Shown here: one piece after another, positions 1-8,801 of the stretch
How the letters are laid out: every line of letters begins with the position of its first letter
Numbering within the stretch: position 1 is the first letter of the stretch
Notes under the pieces: model-generated
What the model was told of the DNA's origin: nothing
Seen by the model: only the letters and a program-made list of their open reading frames with translations
Databases searched by the model: none
Translations under genes and position numbers: made by a program
Source: Aestuariivivens marinum
Lineage (GTDB): Bacteria; Bacteroidota; Bacteroidia; Flavobacteriales; Flavobacteriaceae
DNA length: 64,000 bases
Assembly: GCF_022662175.1 (NCBI RefSeq)
Contig: NZ_JAKMCR010000006.1
Span: 57,516 to 121,515, forward strand
Direction: 5' to 3'

Positions 1-83
1 CCAATGCCAAAAATGAATTACAGGAAGTGTATAACAAACTAGGCGCATTAAACAAAGCTATTAAACTAGCGGAAGAGATTTAA
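1..83 (+). CDS. trpE: Anthranilate synthase component I, C-terminal end only
   Basis: An open frame enters from the left edge and ends with TAA at 81-83. It gives 26 residues (NAKNELQEVYNKLGALNKAI..., ending AEEI), a charged helical tail like the C-terminus of chorismate-binding enzymes. The trpG start follows after two bases. Position at the head of a complete trpGDCFBA series makes trpE the only sensible reading, since TrpG needs TrpE as the partner that makes anthranilate from chorismate. No catalytic residues are inside the window, so the call rests on context. Confidence 0.85.
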   Translation, partial: NAKNELQEVYNKLGALNKAIKLAEEI

Positions 84-85
84 TC

Positions 86-652
86 ATGATAAAGGTATTA
101 GTTATAGATAATTACGACAGTTTCACATATAATCTTGTTCATTATTTAGAAGATTTGAACTGTGATGTCACTGTATATAGAAATGATAAATTAACATTGG
201 AGGATATAATCCCATTCGATAAAATTGTATTATCACCAGGTCCAGGTATCCCAGATGAAGCAGGACTATTAAAACCAATCATCAAAGCGTATGCTCCTAC
301 AAAAAGTATTTTAGGTGTATGCCTTGGCCAACAAGCTATTGGAGAGGTTTTTGGTGGCTCTCTCATTAATTTAGATGAAGTTTATCACGGTGTGGCTACA
401 AAAGTAAAAATTTGTGTTGATGACGAAATCCTGTTTAAGGGATTGGACAAAAGTATCGATGTTGGACGCTATCACTCATGGGTAGTTCATCATAATTTAC
501 CCGAGGAATTAGAAGCCACATCCTTTGATGCTAATGGACAAGTCATGTCCTTACGCCATAAAATATACGATGTAAAAGGAGTACAATACCATCCTGAATC
601 GGTATTAACACCCGATGGAAAAAAGATATTAGAAAACTGGATATCCAGTTAG
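86..652 (+). CDS. trpG: Anthranilate synthase component II (glutamine amidotransferase)
   Basis: This 188-residue class I glutamine amidotransferase supplies ammonia to TrpE for anthranilate synthesis. The N-terminus (IDNYDSFTYNL) is the standard TrpG/PabA opening. The oxyanion-loop motif SPGPGIP is at about 50-56, the nucleophile Cys79 lies in GVCLGQQAI, and the His169-Pro-Glu171 pair in QYHPES completes the triad. Length is normal. It follows trpE by 2 bases and precedes trpD after a 107-base gap. A dual role with PabB in folate synthesis is possible, as in other bacteria with a single TrpG/PabA, but cannot be judged here. Confidence 0.97.
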   Translation: MIKVLVIDNYDSFTYNLVHYLEDLNCDVTVYRNDKLTLEDIIPFDKIVLSPGPGIPDEAGLLKPIIKAYAPTKSILGVCLGQQAIGEVFGGSLINLDEVYHGVATKVKICVDDEILFKGLDKSIDVGRYHSWVVHHNLPEELEATSFDANGQVMSLRHKIYDVKGVQYHPESVLTPDGKKILENWISS

Positions 653-759
653 CAGTATACCGTTAAGATATGAAACATCCATAGCTAAGTTTTTTGATTC
701 ATAGCAATAATGACTATTTGGATGTAGCATGTGTCCTTTAAAAAACAATATATAAACAC

Positions 760-1755
760 ATGAAAAAATTACTAAACAGACTCATAAACCACGAAAACAT
801 ATCCACAGAAGAAGCCAAGCAAGTATTGGTGAATATTTCCAACGGCATGTATAACCAAAACCAAATTGCTTCATTCCTAACGGTATTTATGATGCGAAGT
901 ATTACGCTTGAAGAATTACAAGGGTTCAGGGATGCGCTTTTAGAACTGTGTATTGCTATAGATTTAAATGATTTTAACGCTATCGATTTATGCGGTACGG
1001 GAGGTGACGGTAAAGACACATTTAACATTTCAACTTTAGCATCTTTTGTAACTGCAGGTGCCGGTGTTCATGTGGCCAAGCATGGAAACTATGGTGTGTC
1101 TTCGGCCTGTGGCTCATCAAACGTGATGGAATATTTGGGCATTAAATTTTCAAATGATGAAGATTTTTTAAAACGTTCCATAGACCAAGCAGGTATTTGT
1201 GTGTTACATGCACCCTTATTTCATCCCGCCATGAAGAACGTTGCTCCTATACGTCGTGAATTAGGCGTAAAAACTTTTTTCAATATGTTAGGACCTATGG
1301 TTAACCCGTCATTTCCTAAAAATCAAATGGTTGGGGTTTTCGATTTAGAATTACAACGCTTATATGGTTATTTATACCAACAAACCAATAAAAACTATAG
1401 CATAGTTCATGCTCTTGATGGCTATGATGAAATTTCACTTACAGGGAAGGCTAAGGTGATTTCAAACCAAGCCGAAACCATGTTTAGTGCAAACGATCTA
1501 GGCATATCTGAAATTAAGCAAGAAGAAATATTTGGAGGAAGTACCGTAGAAGATGCTGCTAAAATATTTATGAATGTGATTAAAGGGAATGGTACAGAGG
1601 CCCAAAATAATGTAGTATGTGCCAATGCCGGATTAGCAATAGCAACCTCCAAACAAATTTCACACAGGGAAGGGTTTGAACTTGCAAAAGCATCGTTATT
1701 CTCAGGAAAAGCAAAAGCTAGCTTGGATAAGTTGATTGAATTAAGTAAAAATTAA
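760..1755 (+). CDS. trpD: Anthranilate phosphoribosyltransferase
   Basis: The 331-residue enzyme transfers phosphoribose from PRPP to anthranilate, the second step of tryptophan synthesis. The glycine-rich PRPP-binding motif GTGGDGKDTFNIST spans about 79-92, followed by the HGN motif in AKHGNYGVSSACGS, both diagnostic for the family. Length is normal for a stand-alone TrpD that is not fused to TrpG. The ATG at 760 follows a 107-base gap after trpG, the largest gap in the operon. It is followed after 10 bases by trpC. Confidence 0.97.
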   Translation: MKKLLNRLINHENISTEEAKQVLVNISNGMYNQNQIASFLTVFMMRSITLEELQGFRDALLELCIAIDLNDFNAIDLCGTGGDGKDTFNISTLASFVTAGAGVHVAKHGNYGVSSACGSSNVMEYLGIKFSNDEDFLKRSIDQAGICVLHAPLFHPAMKNVAPIRRELGVKTFFNMLGPMVNPSFPKNQMVGVFDLELQRLYGYLYQQTNKNYSIVHALDGYDEISLTGKAKVISNQAETMFSANDLGISEIKQEEIFGGSTVEDAAKIFMNVIKGNGTEAQNNVVCANAGLAIATSKQISHREGFELAKASLFSGKAKASLDKLIELSKN

Positions 1756-1765
1756 GACTTTTAGA

Positions 1766-2551
1766 GTGAATATACTAGATAAAATAGTAGAAGATAAGCG
1801 CAAAGAAATAGCCCTTAAGAAAAGTTTAATCTCAACCCAACAATTGGAGCAATCTGATTTATTTGAGAGAAATACAATTTCTTTAGCCACAAAATTAAGG
1901 AACAGTAATTCTGGAATTATTGCAGAGCACAAACGCCGTTCACCATCAAAAGCGGTTATCAATAACAACTTGAATGTATTTGATGTAGCATCTGGTTATG
2001 AAAATGCAGGAGCCTGTGGTATGTCTGTCTTAACCGACAGCAAGTATTTTGGGGGGGCTCTAGATGACTTGTTATCCGCCCGTGCCAGTTGTCATTTACC
2101 TTTGTTACGAAAAGAGTTCATTATAGACGAATACCAAATATTAGAAGCCCGAAGCTATGGCGCCGATGTTATTTTGTTGATTGCTGCTATCTTAACACGA
2201 GAAGAAATCAAACATTTTTCAGAATTTGCAAAAAATCTAAATCTGGATGTACTTCTTGAAGTTCATAATGAAGAAGAATTACATAAATCCTTAATGCCCA
2301 GTTTGGATATGCTTGGGGTGAATAACAGAAACCTAAAAACGTTCGAGGTAAGTCTCGATACTAGTAAAACCTTAAGCCTTCTTATTCCAGATGATTTCGT
2401 GAAAGTTTCTGAAAGTGGCATTAGTACTGTTAAAGCTATAAAAGAGCTTCAGCATTATGGTTACCAAGGTTTTCTAATAGGTGAAAATTTTATGAAGACC
2501 GATAACCCAGGAGCCAGTGCAAAAGTTTTTATAAATGAATTAGAAAATTAA
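1766..2551 (+). CDS. trpC: Indole-3-glycerol phosphate synthase
   Basis: This 261-residue TIM barrel closes the indole ring, forming indole-3-glycerol phosphate from CdRP. The N-terminus NILDKIVEDKRKEI is typical, and EHKRRSPSKAVI (about 54-65) holds the family's catalytic Glu/Lys and phosphate-site residues. Later motifs are LLRKEFIIDEYQI, the GVNNRNL segment and SESGI. The start is GTG at 1766; no ATG upstream keeps the known N-terminus. It lies 10 bases after trpD and 4 bases before trpF. TrpC and TrpF are separate proteins here, unlike the fused enterobacterial form. Confidence 0.96.
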   Translation: MNILDKIVEDKRKEIALKKSLISTQQLEQSDLFERNTISLATKLRNSNSGIIAEHKRRSPSKAVINNNLNVFDVASGYENAGACGMSVLTDSKYFGGALDDLLSARASCHLPLLRKEFIIDEYQILEARSYGADVILLIAAILTREEIKHFSEFAKNLNLDVLLEVHNEEELHKSLMPSLDMLGVNNRNLKTFEVSLDTSKTLSLLIPDDFVKVSESGISTVKAIKELQHYGYQGFLIGENFMKTDNPGASAKVFINELEN

Positions 2552-2555
2552 GACA

Positions 2556-3194
2556 ATGAAACTGAAGATTTGCGGCATGAAATATCCAGATAACATTAAA
2601 CAGGTTACTACTTTGCAACCCGATTATTTGGGCTTTATATTTTATGATAAGTCTGCAAGGTTTTTTAATGATAATATCCCTGAAGTCTCCAATACCATAA
2701 AAAAAGTAGGTGTTTTTGTAGATGCCCATTTGAAAGAAGTCATTAACATAGTAAACAAATACAATTTACAAGTAGTGCAATTGCACGGTAGTGAATCACC
2801 AGAATATTGTAGTAAATTACGGCGTAACAAAATAATAATATCAAGCGGAATAGAGATAATAAAGGTCTTTTCAATAAAAGACGAGTTTAATTTTGAAGCT
2901 TTAAAACCATACGAAACGGTTTGTGACTATTATTTGTTCGATACTAAAGGCAAACTCCCTGGAGGGAATGGCTATACATTCAATTGGGATGTACTAAACC
3001 AATACCCATCAACTAAACCGTTCTTTTTAAGTGGCGGAATTGGTATCGACCAAATAAATGATATAAAATCATTTCAACAAAGCAAAGCTTCATATTACTG
3101 TTTTGCCCTAGATGTTAACAGTAAGTTTGAAATTAAACCTGGTTTAAAAGATATAGAATTATTAAAGGAATTTAAACAACATCTGTCATGCTGA
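2556..3194 (+). CDS. trpF: Phosphoribosylanthranilate isomerase
   Basis: The 212-residue TIM-barrel enzyme performs the Amadori rearrangement of phosphoribosylanthranilate to CdRP. It starts with LKICGMK, where Cys6 is the general base of the family, and the general acid is Asp129 in LFDTKGKLPGGNG. The phosphate-binding strand LSGGIG is near the C-terminus. The last codons (His-Leu-Ser-Cys-stop) run into the interspersed repeat at 3184-3209, so the TGA stop and the final residues are supplied by the repeat. The enzyme core ends before this, so activity should not be affected. Confidence 0.96.
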   Translation: MKLKICGMKYPDNIKQVTTLQPDYLGFIFYDKSARFFNDNIPEVSNTIKKVGVFVDAHLKEVINIVNKYNLQVVQLHGSESPEYCSKLRRNKIIISSGIEIIKVFSIKDEFNFEALKPYETVCDYYLFDTKGKLPGGNGYTFNWDVLNQYPSTKPFFLSGGIGIDQINDIKSFQQSKASYYCFALDVNSKFEIKPGLKDIELLKEFKQHLSC

Positions 3195-3209
3195 GCGCAG
3201 TTGAAGCAC
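3184..3209 (+). repeat. Short interspersed repeat at the trpF/trpB junction
   Basis: The sequence from TGTCATGCTGAGCG to TTGAAGCAC matches the dispersed flavobacterial repeat whose consensus resembles tgtcattctgagcg-aagtcgaag. Related copies are at 42741-42771, 43150-43178 and, degenerate, 37411-37446. This copy begins inside trpF and carries its TGA stop at 3192-3194. Confidence 0.7.
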
Positions 3210-3256
3210 TTTATCAGTAACACTTCACTTTGTTCAATAGACATTAACACAATAAA

Positions 3257-4438
3257 ATGAACTACAACGTAAACGAAAAGGGTTATTATGGTGAATTTGG
3301 AGGTGCTTACATCCCCGAAATGTTGTACCCCAATGTAGAGGAATTGCGCCAAAACTATTTAAAGGTCATGGCCGAACCCGAATTTCAAAAGGAATTCAAC
3401 CAACTTTTAAAGGATTATGTAGGACGACCTTCACCTTTGTATTACGCCAAGCGCTTATCAAAAAAATACAATACCAAAATCTACTTAAAACGTGAAGACC
3501 TCAACCATACAGGTGCCCATAAAATAAACAATACCATTGGGCAAATCCTTATGGCCAAACGTTTGGGTAAAACCCGTATTATAGCCGAAACAGGTGCAGG
3601 ACAACATGGTGTGGCCACAGCTACCGTGTGTGCCTTAATGGGATTGGAATGTATTGTATATATGGGAGAAATAGACATAGCCAGACAAGCCCCCAATGTA
3701 GCCCGTATGAAAATGCTGGGTGCTAAAGTGGTTCCTGCAACATCGGGAAGCAAAACCTTGAAAGATGCTACCAATGAAGCTATTCGCGATTGGATAAATA
3801 ACCCCGTTAACACACATTATATAATCGGTTCGGCAATTGGCCCACATCCCTACCCAGACATGGTGACCCGCTTTCAGGCTATCATTTCAGAAGAAATAAA
3901 ATGGCAGTTAAAGGAACACGAAGGCAAGGAAAACCCAGATTACGTGGTTGCTTGTATTGGTGGTGGTAGTAATGCGGCCGGCACATATTATCATTTTTTA
4001 CATGAAGAAGATGTGAACATCATTGCGGTTGAAGCGGCTGGTTTAGGTATACATTCAGGGGAGAGTGCAGCAACTTCAGTTCTTGGTAGAGAGGGTATTA
4101 TTCATGGTTGTAAAACTTTGTTGATGCAAACCATAGATGGACAGATTACAGAACCCTACTCCATTTCGGCTGGATTGGATTATCCAGGTGTTGGGCCCAT
4201 GCATGCTCATTTGTGTAAAACGGGCCGTGCCGAATTTATGTCGATTACCGATGATGAAGCCATGAACGCAGGGTTGGAACTCTGTAAATTAGAAGGTATT
4301 ATTCCTGCCATTGAAAGCTCGCATGCCTTGGCCATTTTTGAACAAAAACAGTTTAAGCCTAATGATGTCGTGGTATTGAGTCTGTCTGGACGTGGTGATA
4401 AAGATTTACAGAATTATATTGAGTATTTTAAGATTTAA
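3257..4438 (+). CDS. trpB: Tryptophan synthase beta chain
   Basis: The 393-residue PLP enzyme condenses indole with serine to tryptophan, in an alpha2-beta2 complex with TrpA. The cofactor lysine is Lys89 in HTGAHKINN, and the phosphate-binding loop is GGGSNAAGT at about 232-240. The GRPSPLYYA and LKREDLNHTGAHK motifs and the C-terminal SLSGRGDKDL segment are typical of the TrpB1 class. Length is normal. It lies 62 bases after trpF, and the gap holds an interspersed repeat. Confidence 0.98.
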   Translation: MNYNVNEKGYYGEFGGAYIPEMLYPNVEELRQNYLKVMAEPEFQKEFNQLLKDYVGRPSPLYYAKRLSKKYNTKIYLKREDLNHTGAHKINNTIGQILMAKRLGKTRIIAETGAGQHGVATATVCALMGLECIVYMGEIDIARQAPNVARMKMLGAKVVPATSGSKTLKDATNEAIRDWINNPVNTHYIIGSAIGPHPYPDMVTRFQAIISEEIKWQLKEHEGKENPDYVVACIGGGSNAAGTYYHFLHEEDVNIIAVEAAGLGIHSGESAATSVLGREGIIHGCKTLLMQTIDGQITEPYSISAGLDYPGVGPMHAHLCKTGRAEFMSITDDEAMNAGLELCKLEGIIPAIESSHALAIFEQKQFKPNDVVVLSLSGRGDKDLQNYIEYFKI

Positions 4439-4508
4439 CGTTATCCCGAACGCAGTGGTGAAATCACTAGAAACAGATTGCCACGTCACTTCGTTCCTCA
4501 CAATGACA
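4439..4508 (+). repeat. Interspersed repeat in the trpB/trpA gap
   Basis: The 70-base stretch starts right after the trpB stop. It has two recognisable halves, TTATCCCGAACGCAGTG and AGATTGCCACGTCACTTCG followed by TTCCTCACAATGACA, the paired ends of a longer version of the flavobacterial dispersed repeat. It is open in the trpA frame, so a false N-terminal extension (MPRHFVPHNDTKNKA) of trpA can be read through it. Confidence 0.7.
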
Positions 4509-4522
4509 CTAAAAACAAAGCA

Positions 4523-5287
4523 ATGAACCGCATTCAAAATAAACTACAAGAAAACAAAAAGTTATTGTCCATATATTTCACTGCTGGATATCCAAACTTG
4601 AATGATACCGTTTCTATCATTCAAGATTTGGAAAAAAATGGTGTTGATTTAATTGAAATTGGCCTACCATTTAGTGACCCGCTCGCCGATGGCCCCACCA
4701 TTCAACATAGTTCGACACAGGCTTTAAAAAATGGAATGACCACAGAAATTCTGTTTAACCAATTAAAGGATATTAGACAAACCGTTTCCATTCCTCTAAT
4801 CATTATGGGCTATTTCAACCCCATGTTACAATATGGTGTTGAAGCATTTTGCCAAAAATGTCAAGAACTTGGCATTGACGGACTCATTATTCCTGATCTT
4901 CCTGTTGATGTATACCATGAAGAATATCAATCTACTTTCATAAAATATGGGTTAACCAATATCTTTTTAATTACGCCACAAACCAGTGACGAGCGTATTA
5001 GGTATATCGATTCTGTTTCCAACGGTTTTATTTATATGGTAAGTAGTGCCAGCACTACGGGCGCTAAATCTGGATTTGGCGATGAACAAAACCAATACTT
5101 TAAGCGCATTGCCAATCTAAACCTTAAAAACCCACAAATTGTTGGTTTTGGTATTAGTAATAACCAAACATTTACACAAGCCACGGCTTATGCAAAAGGC
5201 GCAATTATTGGTAGTGCATTCGTTAAGTATTTAAAGACGCATGGAACAAATTCAATTTCTGGTTTTGTGAAGACGGTTTTAGGTTAA
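4523..5287 (+). CDS. trpA: Tryptophan synthase alpha chain
   Basis: The 254-residue TIM barrel cleaves indole-3-glycerol phosphate and channels indole to TrpB. From the chosen ATG the protein starts MNRIQNKLQENKKLLSIYFT, as in homologues, and the catalytic acids are Glu45 (LIEIGLPFSDP) and Asp56 (LADGPT). The segment SSASTTGAKSG and the phosphate-binding GFGIS follow. An in-frame ATG at 4478 would add 15 residues, but that stretch is the interspersed repeat, so 4523 is preferred. This is the last trp gene; the next gene is convergent after 120 bases. Confidence 0.96.
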   Translation: MNRIQNKLQENKKLLSIYFTAGYPNLNDTVSIIQDLEKNGVDLIEIGLPFSDPLADGPTIQHSSTQALKNGMTTEILFNQLKDIRQTVSIPLIIMGYFNPMLQYGVEAFCQKCQELGIDGLIIPDLPVDVYHEEYQSTFIKYGLTNIFLITPQTSDERIRYIDSVSNGFIYMVSSASTTGAKSGFGDEQNQYFKRIANLNLKNPQIVGFGISNNQTFTQATAYAKGAIIGSAFVKYLKTHGTNSISGFVKTVLG

Positions 5288-5407
5288 GAATTATTTTGCG
5301 CAGGTGATTGTAGCTCCATCATTTAATTTGGCGGTTTAGAAAGAGGGGTTCAATAAATTAAAGATAATATGAGAATGCCCGAAAGAAACTCCAAATTTTA
5401 TAAGTTT

Positions 5408-6643
5408 TTATTCAAATCGAATGGCCTTAACAGGTGAAATTTTAGTGATGATATACGATGGCACTAATAGCATTAACAAACATATTGCCATTGTACCAAA
5501 ATTTAAAGCAACAATATAGCCCACGTTAATAAACACAGGGGCTTCGGTAACATAATAAACACTAGGATCCAACGGAAACAATTTAAAGTATTTTTGAGCA
5601 AAAAGAAGTCCTAATCCAATACTATTTCCCCAAAACAACCCAAGGATTATCAAATAGTAAGCATTATAAATAAATAATTTTCGGATACTCCAATTATCGC
5701 TACCCAATGCTTTTAAGATGCCTATCATTTGGGTACGCTCTAAAATAAGCACCAACAAAGCAGTTATCATGTTGATGCCAGCAATAAGAATCATAATACC
5801 AATAATGCCATAAATGTTAGTATCGAAAATCTTAATCCATTCAAAAATGGAATAATATTTATCGGAAACGGTTTGGGTATTTAATTCTGAAGGTGTGTTT
5901 TTATAGATTTCAATACCCTTTTTCTCCAACTCACTATAATCGTCAATAAAAACCTCAAAATTCCCTATATCATCTTCATCCCATGTATTTAACCGTTGAA
6001 TATGACGCAGATTTCCAATGAGGTATTGTTTATCCAAATCCTGAAACCCAGAACTATACACACCTACAATGTGGCATTTTACATAATTTGGAGCTTTTTC
6101 TGGGTCACTATTTACAAAAACCATTTGGAAACTATCTCCTAATTTGAACCCTAAACGATTAGCCAAATATTGTGAAATAAGTACTTCCTCACTCCATTTC
6201 TTTTCAAAACTTGGTTTACGTCCTTGAACTAGAAACGCTTCAAAATATTTCCAATCGTAATCCATTCCCACGCCCTTATAAACGGCAACTTCAAAATCGT
6301 TTTCAGTTCGTATCAAGCCTAGTTTAGTTGCAACAGCTTGAATATGAGTTATCCCTGCAACCGATTTAAACTCGGGATAAAATTCTTGTTTTTTTGATAT
6401 GGGAACAATGCTTTCCTGAGAATTATTACTATCGTAATTGGCAATAGTTACATGACCATTAAACGCCACCACTTTATCACGAATCTTTTGTTGAAGTCCT
6501 ATGCCCGTTGCAATAGCAATCATCATAACCACAATACCTATAGCAATTGCGGCAATTCCAATTTTTATTATTGGTGCCGAAATACTACTTTTATATGCTT
6601 TACTTGCTATAATGCGTTTAGCTATAAAATATTCGTAATTCAA
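5408..6643 (-). CDS. LolC/LolE-type ABC transporter permease (lipoprotein release, FtsX domain)
   Basis: The 411-residue inner-membrane protein has one N-terminal membrane segment (about 22-50), a large periplasmic domain (about 50-270), and three C-terminal segments, the layout of FtsX/MacB-type permeases. The conserved coupling-helix region ILKALGSDNWSIRKLF follows the second segment. Closest in type is the LolC/LolE family, which moves outer-membrane lipoproteins off the inner membrane with LolD. No ATPase gene lies beside it, so the partner must be elsewhere. Its start is only 8 bases from the divergent muramidase gene. Confidence 0.85.
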   Translation of the reverse strand: MNYEYFIAKRIIASKAYKSSISAPIIKIGIAAIAIGIVVMMIAIATGIGLQQKIRDKVVAFNGHVTIANYDSNNSQESIVPISKKQEFYPEFKSVAGITHIQAVATKLGLIRTENDFEVAVYKGVGMDYDWKYFEAFLVQGRKPSFEKKWSEEVLISQYLANRLGFKLGDSFQMVFVNSDPEKAPNYVKCHIVGVYSSGFQDLDKQYLIGNLRHIQRLNTWDEDDIGNFEVFIDDYSELEKKGIEIYKNTPSELNTQTVSDKYYSIFEWIKIFDTNIYGIIGIMILIAGINMITALLVLILERTQMIGILKALGSDNWSIRKLFIYNAYYLIILGLFWGNSIGLGLLFAQKYFKLFPLDPSVYYVTEAPVFINVGYIVALNFGTMAICLLMLLVPSYIITKISPVKAIRFE

Positions 6644-6651
6644 AATTTGCT

Positions 6652-7929
6652 ATGACTTTTTATCTGTTCAAAAATACAGTTTTATTCCCGATAATTATTG
6701 GTATTGTTTTAATGATTTCCTGTGGTTCTAAAGCAAAAAATAATGATGAAGTTAAAGAAATATGTAATAAAGTAAAGAAGGATAGTCTTATTATTGTTGG
6801 TGCCAATCAAACAGAGTCCTATTTACCCCTACTAAAAAACAAAAGTATTGGCATTGTTGCTAATCAAACTTCGGTAATATTTAAAAACAGGGTATCTTCG
6901 AGTTACTCAGACACGAACATTTCGCAAAATCTTATTTTCATACATCTGGTAGATTCACTATTATCATTAAATATAGACATTAAAAGAGTCTTTGCTCCTG
7001 AACACGGGTTTCGTGGCACAGCAGATGCAGGTGAACTGGTTAAAGATGGCATTGACACTAAAACCAATTTACCAATCGTGTCACTCTATGGTAGTAATAA
7101 AAAACCGACTCCAGAGCAATTGAAGCACTTGGATTTGATGATTTTTGACATCCAAGATGTTGGCGCAAGGTTTTATACCTACATCTCAACATTACATTAT
7201 GTTATGGAAGCTTGTGCCGAAGCCAATATCCCCGTTTTAATTTTAGATAGGCCTAACCCAAATTCACGTTATGTTGATGGCCCTGTTTTAGAGATAGAGC
7301 ATAAAAGTTTTGTAGGTATGCATCCTATTCCTGTTGTCCATGGGATGACTATAGGAGAATACGCCAAAATGATTAATGGTGAAAAATGGTTAAATAATGG
7401 CATACAATGTAAATTAACAATTATTCCCGTCGAAAATTACAATCATTTTTTAACTTATAGCCTACCTATAAAGCCAAGTCCAAATTTACCAAACGACCAA
7501 TCCATTAATTTATATCCAAGCCTATGTTTTTTTGAAGGCACGAACGTCAATGCCGGACGTGGCACCAATATGCAATTTCAAATTTTTGGAAGTCCTTTTC
7601 TAAATCCACAACTTTTTAAATTTAACTACACTCCAAAATCTAATGAAGGTGCTAAATACCCAAAGCATCAGGACAAGTTATGTTATGGTGAGAATTTAAC
7701 TGAAGTTAAAAATTTGAATAACTTAAATTTAAGCTGGTTGATTAAAGCCTATAACAACACAAAAAATAAAGAGGATTTTTTCAATTCATTTTTTACAAAA
7801 CTAGCAGGCACTAATACCTTGCAACAACAAATTGAAGCTGGCCTAACAGAAACCGAAATTAAAGCTTCTTGGCAAGAAGATTTAAACGCTTTTAAAGCCA
7901 TAAGAAAAAAGTATTTAATCTATCTCTAA
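6652..7929 (+). CDS. DUF1343 lipoprotein, NamZ-like exo-beta-N-acetylmuramidase
   Basis: The 425-residue protein starts with a signal peptide ending in the lipobox LMISC (Cys24), so it is probably an outer-membrane or periplasmic lipoprotein. DUF1343 features are clear: SIGIVANQTS, VFAPEHGFRG, LPIVSLYG, LMIFDIQDVGARFYTYISTL and LDRPNPN. Characterised DUF1343 proteins (NamZ, glycoside hydrolase family 171) release MurNAc from the non-reducing ends of peptidoglycan fragments, so a role in wall turnover and recycling is likely. It is head to head with the LolC/E-type permease with 8 bases between the starts. Confidence 0.85.
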   Translation: MTFYLFKNTVLFPIIIGIVLMISCGSKAKNNDEVKEICNKVKKDSLIIVGANQTESYLPLLKNKSIGIVANQTSVIFKNRVSSSYSDTNISQNLIFIHLVDSLLSLNIDIKRVFAPEHGFRGTADAGELVKDGIDTKTNLPIVSLYGSNKKPTPEQLKHLDLMIFDIQDVGARFYTYISTLHYVMEACAEANIPVLILDRPNPNSRYVDGPVLEIEHKSFVGMHPIPVVHGMTIGEYAKMINGEKWLNNGIQCKLTIIPVENYNHFLTYSLPIKPSPNLPNDQSINLYPSLCFFEGTNVNAGRGTNMQFQIFGSPFLNPQLFKFNYTPKSNEGAKYPKHQDKLCYGENLTEVKNLNNLNLSWLIKAYNNTKNKEDFFNSFFTKLAGTNTLQQQIEAGLTETEIKASWQEDLNAFKAIRKKYLIYL

Positions 7930-7933
7930 GCTA

Positions 7934-8773
7934 TTAATCTTTATCTGGTTTAAATGTAGGTTTTTGATATTCTTGAAAGGGTTGAATCAACAAATCCTTT
8001 ATATTGCTGTTTTGTTTTTCATCTAAAAATACATCTACTCCATAAATGATATCTTTTGTATCCAATTTCATATAAGTACCTAAAAGCCTATCCCAAATTG
8101 AAAAAATATTCCCATAATTAGAATCGGTGTAAGGCATTCTATAGTGATGATGTACCTTGTGCATATCTGGAGATACAAGCACATAACTTATAGCGTTGTC
8201 AATTCTCTTGGGCAATTTAATATTGGCATGGCTGAATTGGGTCGCCAACACTGACAAGGATTGGTAAAGAAAAACCAATCCAATAGGAACACCAACTACA
8301 AACACCCCAAACACGGTAAAGAAAAATCGAATAATACTTTCTATGGGATGGTGTCTATTAGCCGTCGTGGTATCTACTTTATCATCGGTGTGGTGTACCA
8401 AATGTACCATCCACAGTGGCTTCACTTTATGTTCTATATAATGTGGTAAATAAGCTCCGAAAAAATCCATTAATACTAACCCAACAATGCTGTATAGCCA
8501 CAAAGGCATCTCAGGTGACCAATTAATAATTCCAAAATGGTTATCCTTAACCCAATCAGCCGTTTGTAACAATATAAAGGCTAAAGGCAAATTGACCAAT
8601 ATTAGAGTTATGTTGAAAAACAAGTTAGGTATTGCATGACGCCATTTTCTGTAATTGAATTTAAATAAGGGTATTAACCCTTCGATAATCCAAAACAAGG
8701 TCAACCCACTAACAATTAAGATAACGCGATGGTGTCTTGGGATAGTTTCAAAATAATGTAAAATGGTATCCAC
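7934..8773 (-). CDS. Fatty acid hydroxylase / sterol desaturase family membrane protein
   Basis: The 279-residue membrane protein has hydrophobic segments near 17-35, 52-72 and 92-110. The histidine clusters of di-iron membrane hydroxylases are present: HYIEH (111-115), HLVHH (124-128), RHH (140-142) and later HKVHHHY. Members hydroxylate or desaturate fatty acyl chains or sterol-like lipids. The substrate cannot be told from sequence. It is convergent with the muramidase gene (4 bases apart) and lies 28 bases downstream of the cysteine-cluster gene on the same strand. Confidence 0.88.
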   Translation of the reverse strand: MDTILHYFETIPRHHRVILIVSGLTLFWIIEGLIPLFKFNYRKWRHAIPNLFFNITLILVNLPLAFILLQTADWVKDNHFGIINWSPEMPLWLYSIVGLVLMDFFGAYLPHYIEHKVKPLWMVHLVHHTDDKVDTTTANRHHPIESIIRFFFTVFGVFVVGVPIGLVFLYQSLSVLATQFSHANIKLPKRIDNAISYVLVSPDMHKVHHHYRMPYTDSNYGNIFSIWDRLLGTYMKLDTKDIIYGVDVFLDEKQNSNIKDLLIQPFQEYQKPTFKPDKD

Positions 8774-8801
8774 AATAACAATAATTTACTGACTAAAATA
8801 A

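Noticed and set aside
653..759. Attenuator or hairpin between trpG and trpD
   Set aside because: The only inverted repeat, ACATCCA/TGGATGT (675-681, 719-725), has a 37-base loop and no T tract; it is too weak to call.
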